A stretch of 64,000 nt of DNA from Hepsetus odoe (GCA_017165825.1 CM029381.1:1651563-1715562), one strand, 5' to 3'; shown: positions 22,420-33,793, counted from the stretch's first letter. Notes: generated from the sequence alone by a model not told the origin. Translations and numbers: made by a program.

Positions 22420-23090
22420 ATCGAACCGTCACTCCCACTTTCCCCAGTCCAGCACCAATCACACCAGACCCTTAACCCTCAGAACATCGTTCTTTTTCTT
22501 TAAGACCTTTCAGGACAGTTTGATTTGAATCCTGCTCAGAAAAACACTGGGGTTTTTTTTTGTTTGTTTTTCTTTTTTAGTTTTGGCCATATTTTTCCAT
22601 ATTTGTTTATTGTATTTGACAATATTAATATTTTCTTCTTCTAAAGCATCAGCCAGCTACAGACTGTGGCAGGTTTCACTTTTTTACTTCTCATTCTGAA
22701 TATTTTCTCTTCTTTTATAACTTTTCTGATCCAGCTGGGTTCAGAAATGCTTTTTCTTTTGTGTTGGACTGAACGTTGCTCGAATAGGATATTCACGCAT
22801 TTATTTATGGTTTTTTTTTTTCCCCATTTTTAACTAAATATGTGATGTTTGTTGGATTCAGGGAGCAAACTTTTTTTTTTTAAGAAATAGAAAGAATCTA
22901 TTAAAAAATTTTTAAGAAATAATCTTTTAAAAGAAACTAGTCAGGATAAGCTGTTGAGAGGATGGATGGATGGATTGATGAATTAGAAACAATCCAGAAC
23001 TACTGAGATTACAAGCTTGAACAACTTCAAAAAGAATCATCATTAAATTTGAACAAATCCAAAATGGCAAAGGAATCATATAAAAAAACA
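22420..23090. other. Intergenic DNA, nothing recognised
   Basis: T-rich single-copy-looking sequence between protease copy A and an AT-rich inverted-repeat block. It includes a short gatggatgg run at about 22960-22980. Confidence 0.5.
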
Positions 23091-23262
23091 TAAAAAAACA
23101 ATTACAAGATTATATATATATATAGAGAATTTTTTTCTTGTAATTGTTTTTTTTCTAATTTTTCTAATTTAGTTTTAGAAAAATACAATTACAAGAAAAA
23201 TAATTATATATATATATAATTTATTTTTCTTGTAATTTTTATATATATATAAAATATATAAA
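23091..23262. repeat. AT-rich inverted-repeat block
   Basis: The motif acaattacaagaaaaa or its complement ttttcttgtaattgt occurs about four times in alternating orientation, separated by TA dinucleotide runs (23112-23123, 23207-23219, 23237-23250). The block can fold into nested hairpins. Confidence 0.75.
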
Positions 23263-23757
23263 CAAATAACGCTTTCAGAAATATTAATAATGATTGTTTA
23301 TTTTGATCAGTTTACAAAATGCAAAGTGAGTGAACAAAAGAAAAATCTAAATCAGATCAATATCTGGTGTTTCTACCTTTTGCCTTCCAAGCAGCATCAG
23401 TTCTTCTGGCCCCACAGAGCCCTGATCTCAACATCATCCAGTGTGTCTGGATTACATGAAGAGACAGAAGGATGTGAGGAAGCTACATCCACAGAAGATC
23501 TGTACTCAGTTCTCCAAGATGTTTGGAACAACCGACCAGCCGAGTTCCTTCAAAAACTGTGTGCGAGTGAAGAATTGATGCTGTTTTGAAGGCAAAGGGT
23601 GGTCACACCAAATATTGATCTGATTTAGATTCTCTTTTATTCATTCACTGCATTTTGTTGATTGATGAAAATAAATGATGAACACTTCCATTTCTGAAAG
23701 CGTTCTTTTTACAGCATTTTTTCACACCTGCCTAAATCATTTGCACAGTACTGTGAA
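23263..23757 (+). mobile_element. Non-autonomous Tc1-like element, copy 1
   Basis: The right terminus is intact: cgctttcaga-type inverted repeat, then caggtgtgaa reversed, and cacagtactgtg at 23744-23755. The left end is truncated by the AT-rich block but keeps aacgctttcagaaatatta. Inside, a transposase remnant survives (frame 23290-23589 ends SVLQDVWNNRPAEFLQKLCAS). The second copy is at 48514. Confidence 0.75.
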
Positions 23758-25084
23758 TATAAAACCACTGCTTGTAAAGATTTGTACAAAAATGTCTCCT
23801 AAATAATACAAATTGATCTGCCTGATTCCACTGTCTGAAAAACCATCATCTGAATCCATTTTTTGGACATTTTTTGTAATTTCTTACAAGCGATGAAATT
23901 TCACCTCATTTTTATAGTCGGAAAAGAAGAGGAATTAAACTCCACACACGGAACTCACTTGTAGAGAGGACTCAGCGAACCGTTCGTCCATTTGCTTTGG
24001 TCAACAGAGACGTGAGGGAGATAAGACCAGTTGACTTCATGGAAATGAGCTGCGGTGAAGCTGAAACACTCAGGAGTGTCCAGTCCAGTAATCTGACCAC
24101 ATTTCTGAAGATAACATGGAGTTTGGACTCTCCTATCCAGACTTGCGGCCGAGGCGCCCGCTCTATCTACCGGCGCCTTTAGCCTATCAGATTCTTTGGA
24201 ATTTCATCAGAGAGTAAAGGAGGGTGGGGAAGTGTGGCATCCTGGGTAAATTTTAGAGAAACTGGGTATATTTTGGTGGAAATATACCTTGAAAATACAG
24301 TCCTGACATTTTTAGATTGAAACCCCCTTCAGAAGTTCCAGGAGGTGGTGGTGCACCTGGTGTTCGATCCACCAAAAAGGGTACATGTCACACCACCAGT
24401 CCAATTCCATAATGTTGACCATAACCATAATCTATTCCCAGCTGATTCTCCTTCTTGTTCATCTTGTTCTTCTGAGGAACATCATCTGGCATTCATACAA
24501 AGTTGTCTCGTTCTTGAACCAACGTTCTTGGTTCCACTGATGGTGGCTTCTACCTTCAAGAAGCTCCCACCAAACAAATTCACGTCCCTAATGTTGACCG
24601 TAACTGATTTCCAGATCTTCTCCCAGCTGACTCCCCTTCTCATTCATCGCCCTTCTAAGGAACATCATCTGGCATTCACACAAATGAATGGATAAAGACT
24701 TGCTTGTTTAATCAGGAATAAAATGAACTACTTTTAGTAATTCATCTTGCCGTGCAGATCCAGGGGTCCACAGATACAGAGAATTTCAGTAAACTGGGAT
24801 GTTGGTGCTGCCGGCCCATCACTCCCACTCCATCACTTTTAGGTTTGTCGACGGTAGTGTGTGGGGACGCCAGTGTCTCAGGGTGTCTTGTGTTTGTAAA
24901 ACCCTCAACCCTCAACCACATCCATCCATTACCATGAGGGTTTCCTGAAATGGATCATCTGCAGGAGCTGCTGCTACTAAGATTAACAAAAGCTCCACCC
25001 ACTCAAACAGAACCACCACTATTAGCTCACCGAACTTCCAACTACAGACTCTAACGGACTCTTTCACTGAAACTCAGGCTTTAC
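23758..25084. other. Intergenic DNA with a short direct duplication
   Basis: No gene was recognised. A segment of about 105 bp at 24395-24500 recurs at 24590-24693, about 190 bp later; both end in aggaacatcatctggcattc. The duplication produces a 116-codon frame that I do not consider a gene. Confidence 0.6.
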
Positions 25085-25450
25085 CGGAACTCCTCTCTTA
25101 ACTGATTAATTTATATAGTGCACTTTCTTTTTCCTTCTTTATTTCTGGTGTCGACCAGAGGAGGATGGGTTCCTCTCAAGGCTTCTTCCTCCTGTTTTGG
25201 GGAGTTTTACCCTTCCCTCTGTTAACCTCAGCTTAACCAGTTGGGGCTCTGACCTGATTCTGTCTGCGATGGGCTGGCGACCTGTCAGGGTGTGTCCCCG
25301 TCCTTCGCCCTGTGTGAGCTGGGATGGACTCCAGCACTCCCCAGCGACCCGCTTGGGACAAGCAGCAGAAAATGACTGACCCCATTGACCTGATTCTGTA
25401 ATCTGCTTTGTGACAACAGTTGTAAGCACTATATAAATGCGGCGAAGCGG
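25085..25450 (+). repeat. Composite fish interspersed repeat
   Basis: The sequence begins ttatatagtgcactttcttt, continues with 'ggttcctctcaaggcttctt' and 'gcgatgggctggcgacctgt', and ends 'ctgctttgtgacaacagttg' then 'actatataaat'. I recognise this arrangement as dispersed and non-coding in teleosts, but not its formal name. Confidence 0.55.
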
Positions 25451-25550
25451 CTTGACTTGACAGGCCGTCTCAGTTCAGAATATTCTCGTTCTTGGGTTCT
25501 CGTTCTCGTTCAGCTTAGGTTTCTCTTCATTCACGCATTCACGGGGACCA

Positions 25551-25640
25551 ATGACAAGTTCAATTCAATTCAATTCAATTTATTCTTGTATAAGCCCTTT
25601 TACAACAAAGTTGCCCCAAGGCACATTACATTGATGTAAA
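25551..25640 (+). repeat. AATTC tandem run and linked interspersed repeat
   Basis: A caattcaattcaattcaatt run (about 25559-25580) is followed by tattcttgtataagccctttt-like sequence, a combination seen repeatedly in fish intergenic DNA. It directly precedes a SINE. Confidence 0.5.
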
Positions 25641-25650
25641 AAGTTCTTTG

Positions 25651-25800
25651 GGCAGCGGTGGCCTAGTGGTTAGGGCGTTGGCCACAGGATCAGAAGATTG
25701 TGGGTTCAAACCCCTTACCAGTAGGTTGCCCTGAGGTACCCTTGAGCAAGGTTCCGTCCCCGTCACTGCTCCCTGGGCACTTTCAATAGCTGCCTCCTGC
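25651..25800 (+). mobile_element. SINE family 1, 3'-truncated
   Basis: It has an excellent head and A-box region (gggcagcggtggcctagtgg), a B box at about 25700 (gtgggttcaaacccc) and the family body, then ends after 'caatagctgcctcctgctgc'. The CACTTT tail is absent. Confidence 0.85.
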
Positions 25801-26398
25801 TGCTTCTCAAACTTCTCAATTCCTATCAGAACAGGGATGCCCCTCTCTACCTTCAAGAAGCTCTTGAAGGCTCATTTTTTCTGATAACACCCCCAACTGT
25901 TCACTTCTTCATCACCACTGATCCTGCTCAATTTTTATACATTCTAATCAATGAACAATCGAAACTTTTGTACATTTTAATGCGTTTTTATTTTATTTGA
26001 CTTTAATGTTTATGAAAAGCTCATCCGGCACTCTGACTCGAATGCTCGTAAGTCAGATAAACGCATCTGCTAAACGAGAAAATGTAAAAAGAAATAAAAA
26101 AGATGAAGATGAGGAGATGAGGAGATGAATCTTTACAGGCAGCTCAGCTGATTCTGGAGAGCTGGGAATGGAATTAGCTTTCCGAAACTGCAGAAAAATG
26201 TGAAGATGTCTCTTGTAAGAAAGTAGTCCAGATCTCCAGCTACAAACGGATAGGACCTGGTTTGCATAGATGTCTTTTGCATTGAACTTGAGGGTGATAA
26301 TTTTGCATGTGATGATCAGGCCTTCACGATGGAGAAGCTCTAACAGAACACGACGATCACCTGAAAGGATCATTTCTGATCAAGTACTAATACTGGTG

Positions 26399-26505
26399 TT
26401 CTAGTGTTTATGAACTAGGGTCAGAAGGTGGAATCCCTCCCCAGTAGATTGCCCTGAGGTACCCTTAGGCAAAGGTACCATCACCATCACTGCTCCCTGG
26501 TGCAA
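26399..26505 (+). mobile_element. SINE family 1 fragment
   Basis: A diverged head (tctagtgtttatgaactagg) leads into ttgccctgaggtaccctt and accatcaccatcactgctcc, then stops. Confidence 0.65.
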
Positions 26506-28402
26506 CCCATGCATGACTGTCCCGAAGTCCTGACCCTCATGTCTTTCTTTTCTGTATGAAAATGAGACAGTAGGTGCTGTGATTTGTGTACAAACACACG
26601 TTTAAATACAGTCTAAACACAAAGAGAGTTTCATTCTAACCAGCTTTAAAGTTATTGTTTGGTACGGCCACCGTTAGTCTTTAGTTTTTCCGTTCTCTGT
26701 GGAGATGATACCACACTGCTTATGTCTCTGAAACTGCTCAGATACAGAAACGGTACTGAAAATGAGAGACAAGAACACTGGAAGACATGAAGACTGGAGA
26801 ACCTCAACAACCCATTAAAAATACAATACAATTCATCTTGTTGCCAGAAGGTGCTGAACAGAGAAAGATCTTTTCCAGTATGTAGGCAAATTTGCCACCT
26901 GGTGGTTCTCTAGAGAAGAGCTAAATCCCAGTCCTCATAGACACCTGAGACAAACAGCTACTACAGAAAGTGGGCCAAAAGCTTCGGATTCATTGGCTTC
27001 AACCTACCTGTGTACCAGGAGAAACCTGCAGCAAACAGAATATGCTGGACGACGTCTCTCACCCAGCATCCACCTGTAAAACCAGGATCTCCAGGAATCG
27101 CATGGAAGACAGTTCACAATCCACGCAGAGATACTTTTATAGAGGATTTTGCTGCATCAGGAGAGGAAGAACCAGATAACATGAATTATGGCCTCAAACA
27201 AAACTAAGCCAGACTGAGAGCATTTCTGAAGACCAGTCCTGGGCAGGATGGCCCTCAATCAGTGTTTCTAACACTTGGAGAAGATGAATCCTCCCAGATT
27301 GCAGAGTTTCACTAACAGTAGAGACTACCTAGTGGTGGCTGAACTTAGAGGGCAAAAACGAGGAAGAACAACTTTTAAAACTAAATGAGGCCTAACTGGT
27401 GCAATTTCCTCACCATGTAAATGTCAAAATGGCTTCATGTATTTAGAAATTATGCAAAGAAAGAAAATGACAAAATTGAAGATGTTTCAGTCCAGCAGGA
27501 AGGGTAGGATGAACCCAGGCTTGGTGGATCTGACTAAAATGTCATGACACCATCTAGTGACCAAACTTTGAAACAAAAGGCAGAGTTAAAGAGGGTTGGG
27601 CTGGATGATAGGAGGATTTTCCTCACTCTCCTGATAAATAATTAGATAAATTGTCGTTATGGTGACCGATGACATCAGAGACCAGAGCAATGGATGTTTC
27701 TGTGCAAAAAGAGCAGCTTAATGGTTTAACTGAATTTAGTGCAAAAATAAAAAGCATGACATATCATTTCTGGTGAAATGCGCCGAAATATTGAGGTCAA
27801 TATAATATTTTTGCAAAAGTGATTTTAATTCTTGTGGATAAATAAAGGAATATGTCTTCAGATAATAACAAGGGAAAAGAATTATTCAAATAAATATTAA
27901 ATTTACAGAAATGAAAGACATACATTTTTAGTGTAGAGTTAAGCCAAAATGATTTTGTCCGAGCGTTCGTTCCAGCGTTCATTGTGGCCTCTATTTTTAA
28001 TGTGTTGATGAGGACAGTTCTCCAGGCTTGCTGAAGGACAAAGTTTTTGTTTCTTATTTTCCAGTGCAGTCCTGTACCTGAGTCTGGGAACATCTCAAAT
28101 ATCGACTAAAGCTGGTTAGAATCAGACGTAGGAGTTTCAAAACTGGCCATTAGCTTTTGGGTTGAGGGCTAACTGGGTTTAAAAGAGGCGAAACAAAACC
28201 CACGAGTCACGTCATTGTTTCTGTTCTGCACTTTATTGGAAAGTCTTTTCACACTTTTAGCCAAATGATTGGACAGAATAACAGAATTACTGCAAACAAG
28301 AGAAGAAAAGCAAAAAAAGTTCAGAAACTTCATTTTGTGCTTCTTAATAAGATGTCGTTTTTTAAATCCCCAGATTTCTCCTTCTGTCAGAGCGCCTGGG
28401 GT
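26506..28402. other. Intergenic DNA, nothing recognised
   Basis: No coding exon with recognisable similarity was found. The two overlapping frames at 26970-27207 suggest decayed mobile-element coding sequence, but I cannot name a family. Confidence 0.45.
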
Positions 28403-28825
28403 TTAGTGGACATTTTTATCGATCCAGTCCTTGATCGAATGAGTACAGATGTCGACAAAAACCAGTTTGTCGTCGCATGCATTGTGTCCACTGATGAGGA
28501 CCCCATACAGCATGTCTACATCTTTCTCGCTGGTAAAGAAAAACAACATTTTTTTCGAAATCTTTTCATTCTTCAGGAGGCCAGAACCAGAGTCCCCCTG
28601 TTTTAGAAAGATGGACATGAAAAAAAAAACATGCTAGCATTAGGATATTTGACGTCCCTAAATTATTGAACTGTACAAGTGATGGATGCATCAATCAGGG
28701 GACAAGAGTGATTTCTGCAGCTGAACGGCTGGCTAAGACTGGAATTCTTTTAAAGGTTTCCTCTTTACAAACATCCATATCCACTCCACTAATGTGCAGA
28801 CATGTAGCTTCCCTCTGACTGTGAA

Positions 28826-29045
28826 TTGGGACAGTTTGGAGACAAAGTTAGAGAAGTGAGACTGCATTGGTTTGGACATGTCAGAGAGGAGTGGGGATTA
28901 TATCAGGAGAAGGATGTTGAGGATGGAGCTGCCAGGAAGAGGAGAAGGACAAAGAGGAGGTTTATGGACGTGATGAGTGAGAGAGGACATGCGGGTGAGA
29001 AAGAGGAAGCTGCAGAGGACAGGAAGACTTGGAGATGCTGTGGGG
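28826..29045 (+). mobile_element. RTE LINE 3' fragment
   Basis: Matches 17235-17460 of the larger LINE: 'ttggtttggacatgtcagag', 'gaaggatgttgaggatggag' and 'gaggtttatggacgtgatga' occur in order. It lies in an intron of the protease pseudogene. Confidence 0.8.
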
Positions 29046-29412
29046 GAGTTTTGTATACAGAAGTTATTTATGAAGAACTGTTGCAGTTTGCTTCAAAGAG
29101 ACAACATGGTCCTTTATTCATTCATTCTATTTCTATACATTATATTTTTTCAATTCTTTTCCCCAGTGAACCCTGAGGACCAGTGAACTTTTTCTGATTC
29201 TGTTTCATTCAGGCCCTGCGATGTGGACTGGCGCCCTGTCAGTGTTTCTTCGCATTCGTGCTTTGAGAGCTGGGACAGGCTTCAGCCGTGACCCAATTTA
29301 TAACAGGCAGCTATGAAAAAAATATAAAATGTAGAAGATTTTGGCGTTGATTCCCAGTAATCTTTTCTGTGTGGAGTTTTCATTTACATGAGGACGATGC
29401 TATTGTCTACTT

Positions 29413-29505
29413 GAGGGGCCTGGCGGTTCAGTACTTTGCCCTCATGATTGGAAGGTCGTGGGTTCAAGTCCCAGACCAGCAGGTTAAAATGAGGCCCTCT
29501 GTGAA
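29413..29505 (+). mobile_element. SINE family 1 head fragment
   Basis: tRNA-like part only: 'ggggcctggcggttcagtac' then 'aaggtcgtgggttcaagtcc' and 'agaccagcaggtt'. Confidence 0.6.
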
Positions 29506-29861
29506 AATGACAACCCTGAGTTACATGTTCTTACCTTGCAGGCTTTACCTCCTGTCCCACAGAAGATGTTCCTGTGACTGTCAAACCCAAGGCTGGACAG
29601 GTCTCCACATTGGCTCTTATCTTTGGACTGAAACTTTCAGACACATCAGGTCTTTGACTCCCATAGCTGAAAGAAAGGGTTTCAAAGGGGTCTTCTAAAT
29701 GTAAATACCTTGTAACAGTGTGATGCTGCCTCAAGGGTGTGCACTATATATGTAGTATTTAAAAATGTGGGTGTTGGGTTTCCTATACCTATTTTGGAGC
29801 AATAATCTCTGAGATCAGGAATAAATGGACCAGAACTCGTTTAGATCAGAAGAACATCACC

Positions 29862-30000
29862 ACTGCAGTGAAGCATCTAGTGGTAGGACGTTGTAGGTTC
29901 AAATCCCACCTCCAGCATCACCTCAGCAAAACCCTGAACCTCAAAGTTCCTGTAAAAGCCACTCTGGATAAAAGTGTCTGATAAAAGTGGAAATATGAAT
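29862..30000 (+). mobile_element. SINE family 2 fragment, head and middle
   Basis: The head (gcatctagtggtaggac) and B box (gtaggttcaaatcccacctc) are followed by 'agcaaaaccctgaacctcaa' and 'ccactctggataaaagtgtc'. This is the only copy here with its head on the plus strand. Confidence 0.65.
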
Positions 30001-30164
30001 CAAACTCTCAGGAACGAGGAGGAAGGTGTCTATGACTGAGAAGATAACTCCTACGGACTTATGGGTAACGGATACTAATTGGAGACTGTCAGAGGAACCC
30101 TAATGGCCATGAATGGTGATGACAGACATTAGTCAGTTAAATGATTTACAATTATGGCTTTAAG

Positions 30165-30312
30165 AAGATCTAATCCAGAGCGACTAATTTCTAGGACAGT
30201 CTCCCTGGAGAAACTTTGGGGTCCAGGGTTTTCAGGAACCCAGTGATGTTGGTGCTGGAGGTAGGTCTTGCAACCTCTTTGTCCATGGGAGAGTATTCTT
30301 CCACTAGACCAG
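30165..30312 (-). mobile_element. SINE family 2, diverged copy
   Basis: Contains taatccagagcgactaattt, gacagtctccctggagaaac, a B-box remnant near 'ggaggtaggtcttgcaacct', and a head ending ttccactagaccag. Confidence 0.65.
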
Positions 30313-30658
30313 AGCAGTCAGGTTCTACACTAACCTCCTTCTTCACTTGTGGGTCCACGCCCGGAGACAGTAAGCTGGTCTCCGTCGTGCGGGGCCATGC
30401 AGCTTCCGGACGGCAGCGCAGCTGGAACGATTTTGGACGCGGAGTTGGGAAGCTAACCAGAATGATGGGCTCTGAGCCTCCAGGATAAAGCCTGGCGTGA
30501 TCGACGACCATGTGCTGTTTGATAGCTAGATGGATGTCCACCAAGTTCCACATTCAACTTTCTAACAGAGGAATGAAAAAAAGAGAAGAAAACATGGACC
30601 ACAGTGATTCTGCTGCGACATTCAGTATCTTCAGAGAACATCACTTCCTAATCCCCAA

Positions 30659-30996
30659 TATCCTTTCTTTTTCATTCCTTCTTTCTGTTATCTCTACCTC
30701 TTCTTTTCTTTTCGTCACTCCCGTGTCATGCTTTTTTCTTCTCTCTCTCTTTCGTTCTTTTCTGTCTGCTTTTTCATTCCTTCTTTTTCTTCTGTTTCTC
30801 TCTTTTCATTTTTTTTCTTTTCTCTCTCTTTCTCCATCTACCTTCTTTTCTCCCTTTATGTCTTAGTCTCTCTATGTTCTGTGAATTTCTCTTAGAGAGA
30901 GAGAGAGACAGAGAGAGACAGAGATGCAGGCAGAGGAAGACAGAAGATGAAGAAGACAGAAGGCGAGAGAAGAGAGATAGAGAGAGACAGAAAGGA

Positions 30997-31027
<31 letters not shown>

Positions 31028-31030
31028 CAG

Positions 31031-31066
<36 letters not shown>

Positions 31067-31508
31067 AAGAGAGAGACAGAGAGACAGAGAGACAGAGGAA
31101 GAGAGAGAGAGAGACAGAGACTGAGGGAAGAGAGAGAGAGAGACAGGGACAGAGAGAAAAGAGGCAGAGACAGAGAGGAAGAGAGAGAGAGAGAGGCAGA
31201 GAGAGAGAGAGAGAGACAGAGGAGAGAGAGAGAGAGAAGACAGAAGCGGAGACAGAGAGAGAGATAGAGAGAGAGAGCAACAGAGAGAGAGGGCAAGAGA
31301 GACAGAGGGGAAGAGAGAGAGAGACCCAGAGACAGAGAGAGAGAGAGAGGGCAGAGACAGAGAATGAGAGAGAGAGAGAGAGAGAGAGGAACAGAGAGAG
31401 ACCCAGAGAGAGACAGAGGAAGAGAGAGAGACAGGGCAGAACAGAGAGGCAGAGGAAGAGAGAAAGAAGGCAGAGACAGAGGAAGAGAGAGAGACAGAGA
31501 GACAGAGA

Positions 31509-31542
<34 letters not shown>

Positions 31543-31570
31543 AGAGAGAGACAGAGACAGAGAAGAGTGA
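30659..31570. repeat. Pyrimidine-to-purine tract: T/C-rich then about 680 bp of GA
   Basis: The plus strand is T/C-rich from about 30659 to 30890, then almost pure purine (GAGA with CAGA and GGAA interruptions) from about 30890 to 31567. Long frames stay open on both strands only because the sequence is simple. The tract lies in the intron between exons 2 and 3 of the protease pseudogene. Confidence 0.9.
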
Positions 31571-31865
31571 ATCCGTGGTCGGTATTATTAATGGCTCAAA
31601 CGGTTCCAGCGCTAAAGCTAAAGACTCAAACCTCATCTAGAACACACTGAGCCGTCTCTGCCGCCGTAGCAGAAGGATGCTGTGATCACCCAGTCCTTGT
31701 GGATGAGTGTCCCCCCGCAGGTCACCTTGGTGCCGTTATAGAAACTCGAAGGCGACCGGAGGCGTGATAGAGGCTCGGTGTCGGCTATGTGGTCGAGGAC
31801 ACCAAGCGTATCAACGACGGAGGACAACACGCCTGAAGAGAAAGCAGAAAGTCAACTCGTCGCTT

Positions 31866-32106
31866 CAGGGCAGCATCTAGTGTTTCGGAACTAGGTCCCA
31901 GGATAGGAAGGCCGCGGGTTCAAACCCCAGAATAGAAGGTTGCCTTGAGGTTCCCTAGTGCAAGGTACCATCCCCATCACTGCTCTTCGGTTGCTGGATA
32001 TGGAGGCCCACTGCTGGACGGTGTGTGTGGATTAAACACAGAGGAAGAATTTCTTCTGGTTCACTGTGTGCTGTGCTCCCAGTGACAAACAGTCACTTTC
32101 ACTTTC
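31866..32106 (+). mobile_element. SINE family 1 copy
   Basis: The head gggcagcatctagtgtttcg, B box gggttcaaacccc, body taccatccccatcactgctc and tail acagtcactttcactttcac are all present. It lies in intron 1 of the protease pseudogene, as a SINE fragment does in copy A. Confidence 0.8.
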
Positions 32107-32647
32107 ACAATCATACTCTCCCCAGGAGGGGTTGACCTACGAAAATCCCTCTTAAAGCAAGTTCCCAAAGGAACCTAGATTGAAGCAGTTAAAAGGAACT
32201 CCAATCTGTGGCTAAGGGAAAAATTCTGCACTACTGCATATCAACCTGGACATCTGTGAAACGTGGTGGCCATAAAGGACCACAGCCTGGGAGATTTTAA
32301 TTTACTTTTTATTTAAGATATAGTAATATTAATAAATATAAAATTAAAAAGTATCAAACTAAAAATGTAAATTTTTTTTAGTTAAATTTCATTAAAAAAG
32401 TATTAAAATGAAATCATCAATGTAAATAAATAATTGTACAGAAATCCCCCTTTAAAACAAACATTTCATTATAATTCGTTCCATCAATTTAATAATTAAA
32501 CAAGTCTGGTTTGAGCAGTTCAGGCTGTAAATGAAGTTTTTAAAGATTTACCGGCTGCAAAAAGTGAGAGAAGCAGAAGATCAGCGGTGGCCATGATGAG
32601 GACGTCTTTAGCTCTGGGATTCTGTGAGGACGTCCCAAATGTGCCTG

Positions 32648-32658
32648 ACTTTTAAAGC
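32648..32658 (-). promoter_or_regulatory. TATA-like box of the protease pseudogene
   Basis: CTTTAAAAGTC on the minus strand lies about 55 nt upstream of the ATG at 32594, matching the box before copy A. Confidence 0.4.
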
Positions 32659-32950
32659 TCCCCGTAATCGCACCATCACTCCCACCTTCCACAGTCCTCC
32701 ACCAATCAGCTGGCAAACTGCAGAGGAACTGATCTGAAACCAGTCTGTGTTTGGTCAGATAACATCCACAGGCACTACAAGACCATCATGGAGCAGCAGC
32801 ACAGAGACAACTCAACTGTTTCAGATCAAACTGAAAACGGCAGAGAATCAGAATCAGAAAAAAAGATAATGAACGTGAAAATATTTTAATTTATTGTGTC
32901 AACTCACCCAAACTCAAAAATAATCACTTTCAATAGTATTGACTCACCTA

Positions 32951-33460
32951 AAAGTGAAAGCAAAAGCGACTATTTGTCATTGTGAAACACGGCGCAGCAC
33001 ACAGCGAACCCCTGCATTTAACACATACACACACGTGCAGCAGAGGGCAGTTATTTAAAGTGCCCAGGGAGCAGTGATGGGGACCGTACCTTACTCAAGG
33101 GTACCTCAGTACCTGGGGCAGTGGTGGCCTAGTGGTTAGGGAGTTGTCCCTGCATTGGAAAATTGTGGGTTCTATTCCCTCACCAGTAGGTTGCCTGAGG
33201 GTCCCCAGCAGGCAGTACCATCCCCATCACTGCTCCCGGAGTGCTTTCAATGGCGCTGCCCACTAGCACGTGATGCATGGAGTTAAGAAATGCAGAAGAT
33301 GTTGTTGTGGTTCACTGTGTGCTGTGCTGTGACCTCACAATGACAAGGGTTGTCACTTTCACTTTTCACTTTCACTCAGAGCAACCGATTGCTCTGGGAT
33401 TTGAACCCACAACCTTCTGATCTGGGGCCTCGTCCCTAAACATTAAGCCACGCTGTCCCC
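32951..33460 (-). mobile_element. SINE family 1 split by another SINE
   Basis: The minus-strand copy has its tail and body at 32951-33110 (ending ctcaagggtacctcag) and its head at 33378-33460 (gagcaaccgattgctctggg, then gaacccacaaccttctga and a reversed head). The two parts abut once the element at 33113-33376 is removed. Confidence 0.75.
33113..33376 (+). mobile_element. SINE family 1 nested inside another SINE
   Basis: Complete plus-strand copy: head ggggcagtggtggcctagtg, body accatccccatcactgctcc, tail gtcactttcacttttcactt. It interrupts the opposite-strand SINE of the same family. Confidence 0.8.
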
Positions 33461-33591
33461 TGAAACCCCCTGAAAAAACCTTTTCATAGTGTAAACTTAT
33501 CCATATTCAAAATGAATCACCATACATAGAATCGACTCACCCAAAACCAAAATGACCCAAACTCAAAATGAATCACCTTTAACAGAATCAA

Positions 33592-33793
33592 CATTTACGG
33601 CATTTAGCAGACGCTCTTATCCAGAGTGACACATGCTCCCTAGTACGAGGACAGTCCCCCTGGAGCAACTCAGGGTTAAGGAGGTCTTGCTCCGGGTTAC
33701 CCAGTGTGGTAGTGCTAGAGGGGATTCGAACCAGGAACCTCTTGATCCAGAGGTCCGTAGGCAACTACCCTACCACTAGACCACCGACACCCA
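33592..33793 (-). mobile_element. SINE family 2 copy in the minisatellite
   Basis: atttacggcatttagcagac at the left is the 3' end. 'gggattcgaaccaggaacct' is the reversed B box, and 'taccactagaccaccgac' the reversed head. Minisatellite units flank it on both sides. Confidence 0.8.

Larger units (their letters stand above)
28403..32594 (-). pseudogene. Second copy of the S1A protease homolog, inactivated
   Basis: Same five-exon plan as 18899-22353. Exon 1 (32594-32552) reads MATADLLLLSLFAAG. Exon 2 starts at 31830 and is open to about 31640. Exon 3 spans about 30560-30340, exon 4 about 29690-29536, and exon 5 is 28597-28403. Exon 5 is intact (GDSGSGLL to WIDKNVH). Independent lesions: His57 is Phe (WVITASFC); the exon 2 donor is GC-T instead of GG-GT; exon 3 needs at least two frame changes, near HPS and after IILVSF; exon 4 has a one-base insertion creating TAA after LKVSVQR, plus a 15-base deletion. 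The Asp102 position is also not Asp here (GSEPIILV), so that change probably preceded the duplication. Several repeats and a large GA tract lie in its introns. Confidence 0.85.

Noticed and set aside
25651..25720. tRNA-like A and B boxes in SINE heads as genuine tRNA genes
   Set aside because: They continue into SINE bodies and recur many times; acceptor-stem pairing and an anticodon arm are not preserved.
30872..31650. Frames of about 250 codons on both strands (Arg/Glu-rich and Ser/Leu-rich)
   Set aside because: They arise from the GA/CT simple repeat, which lacks stop codons in several frames.
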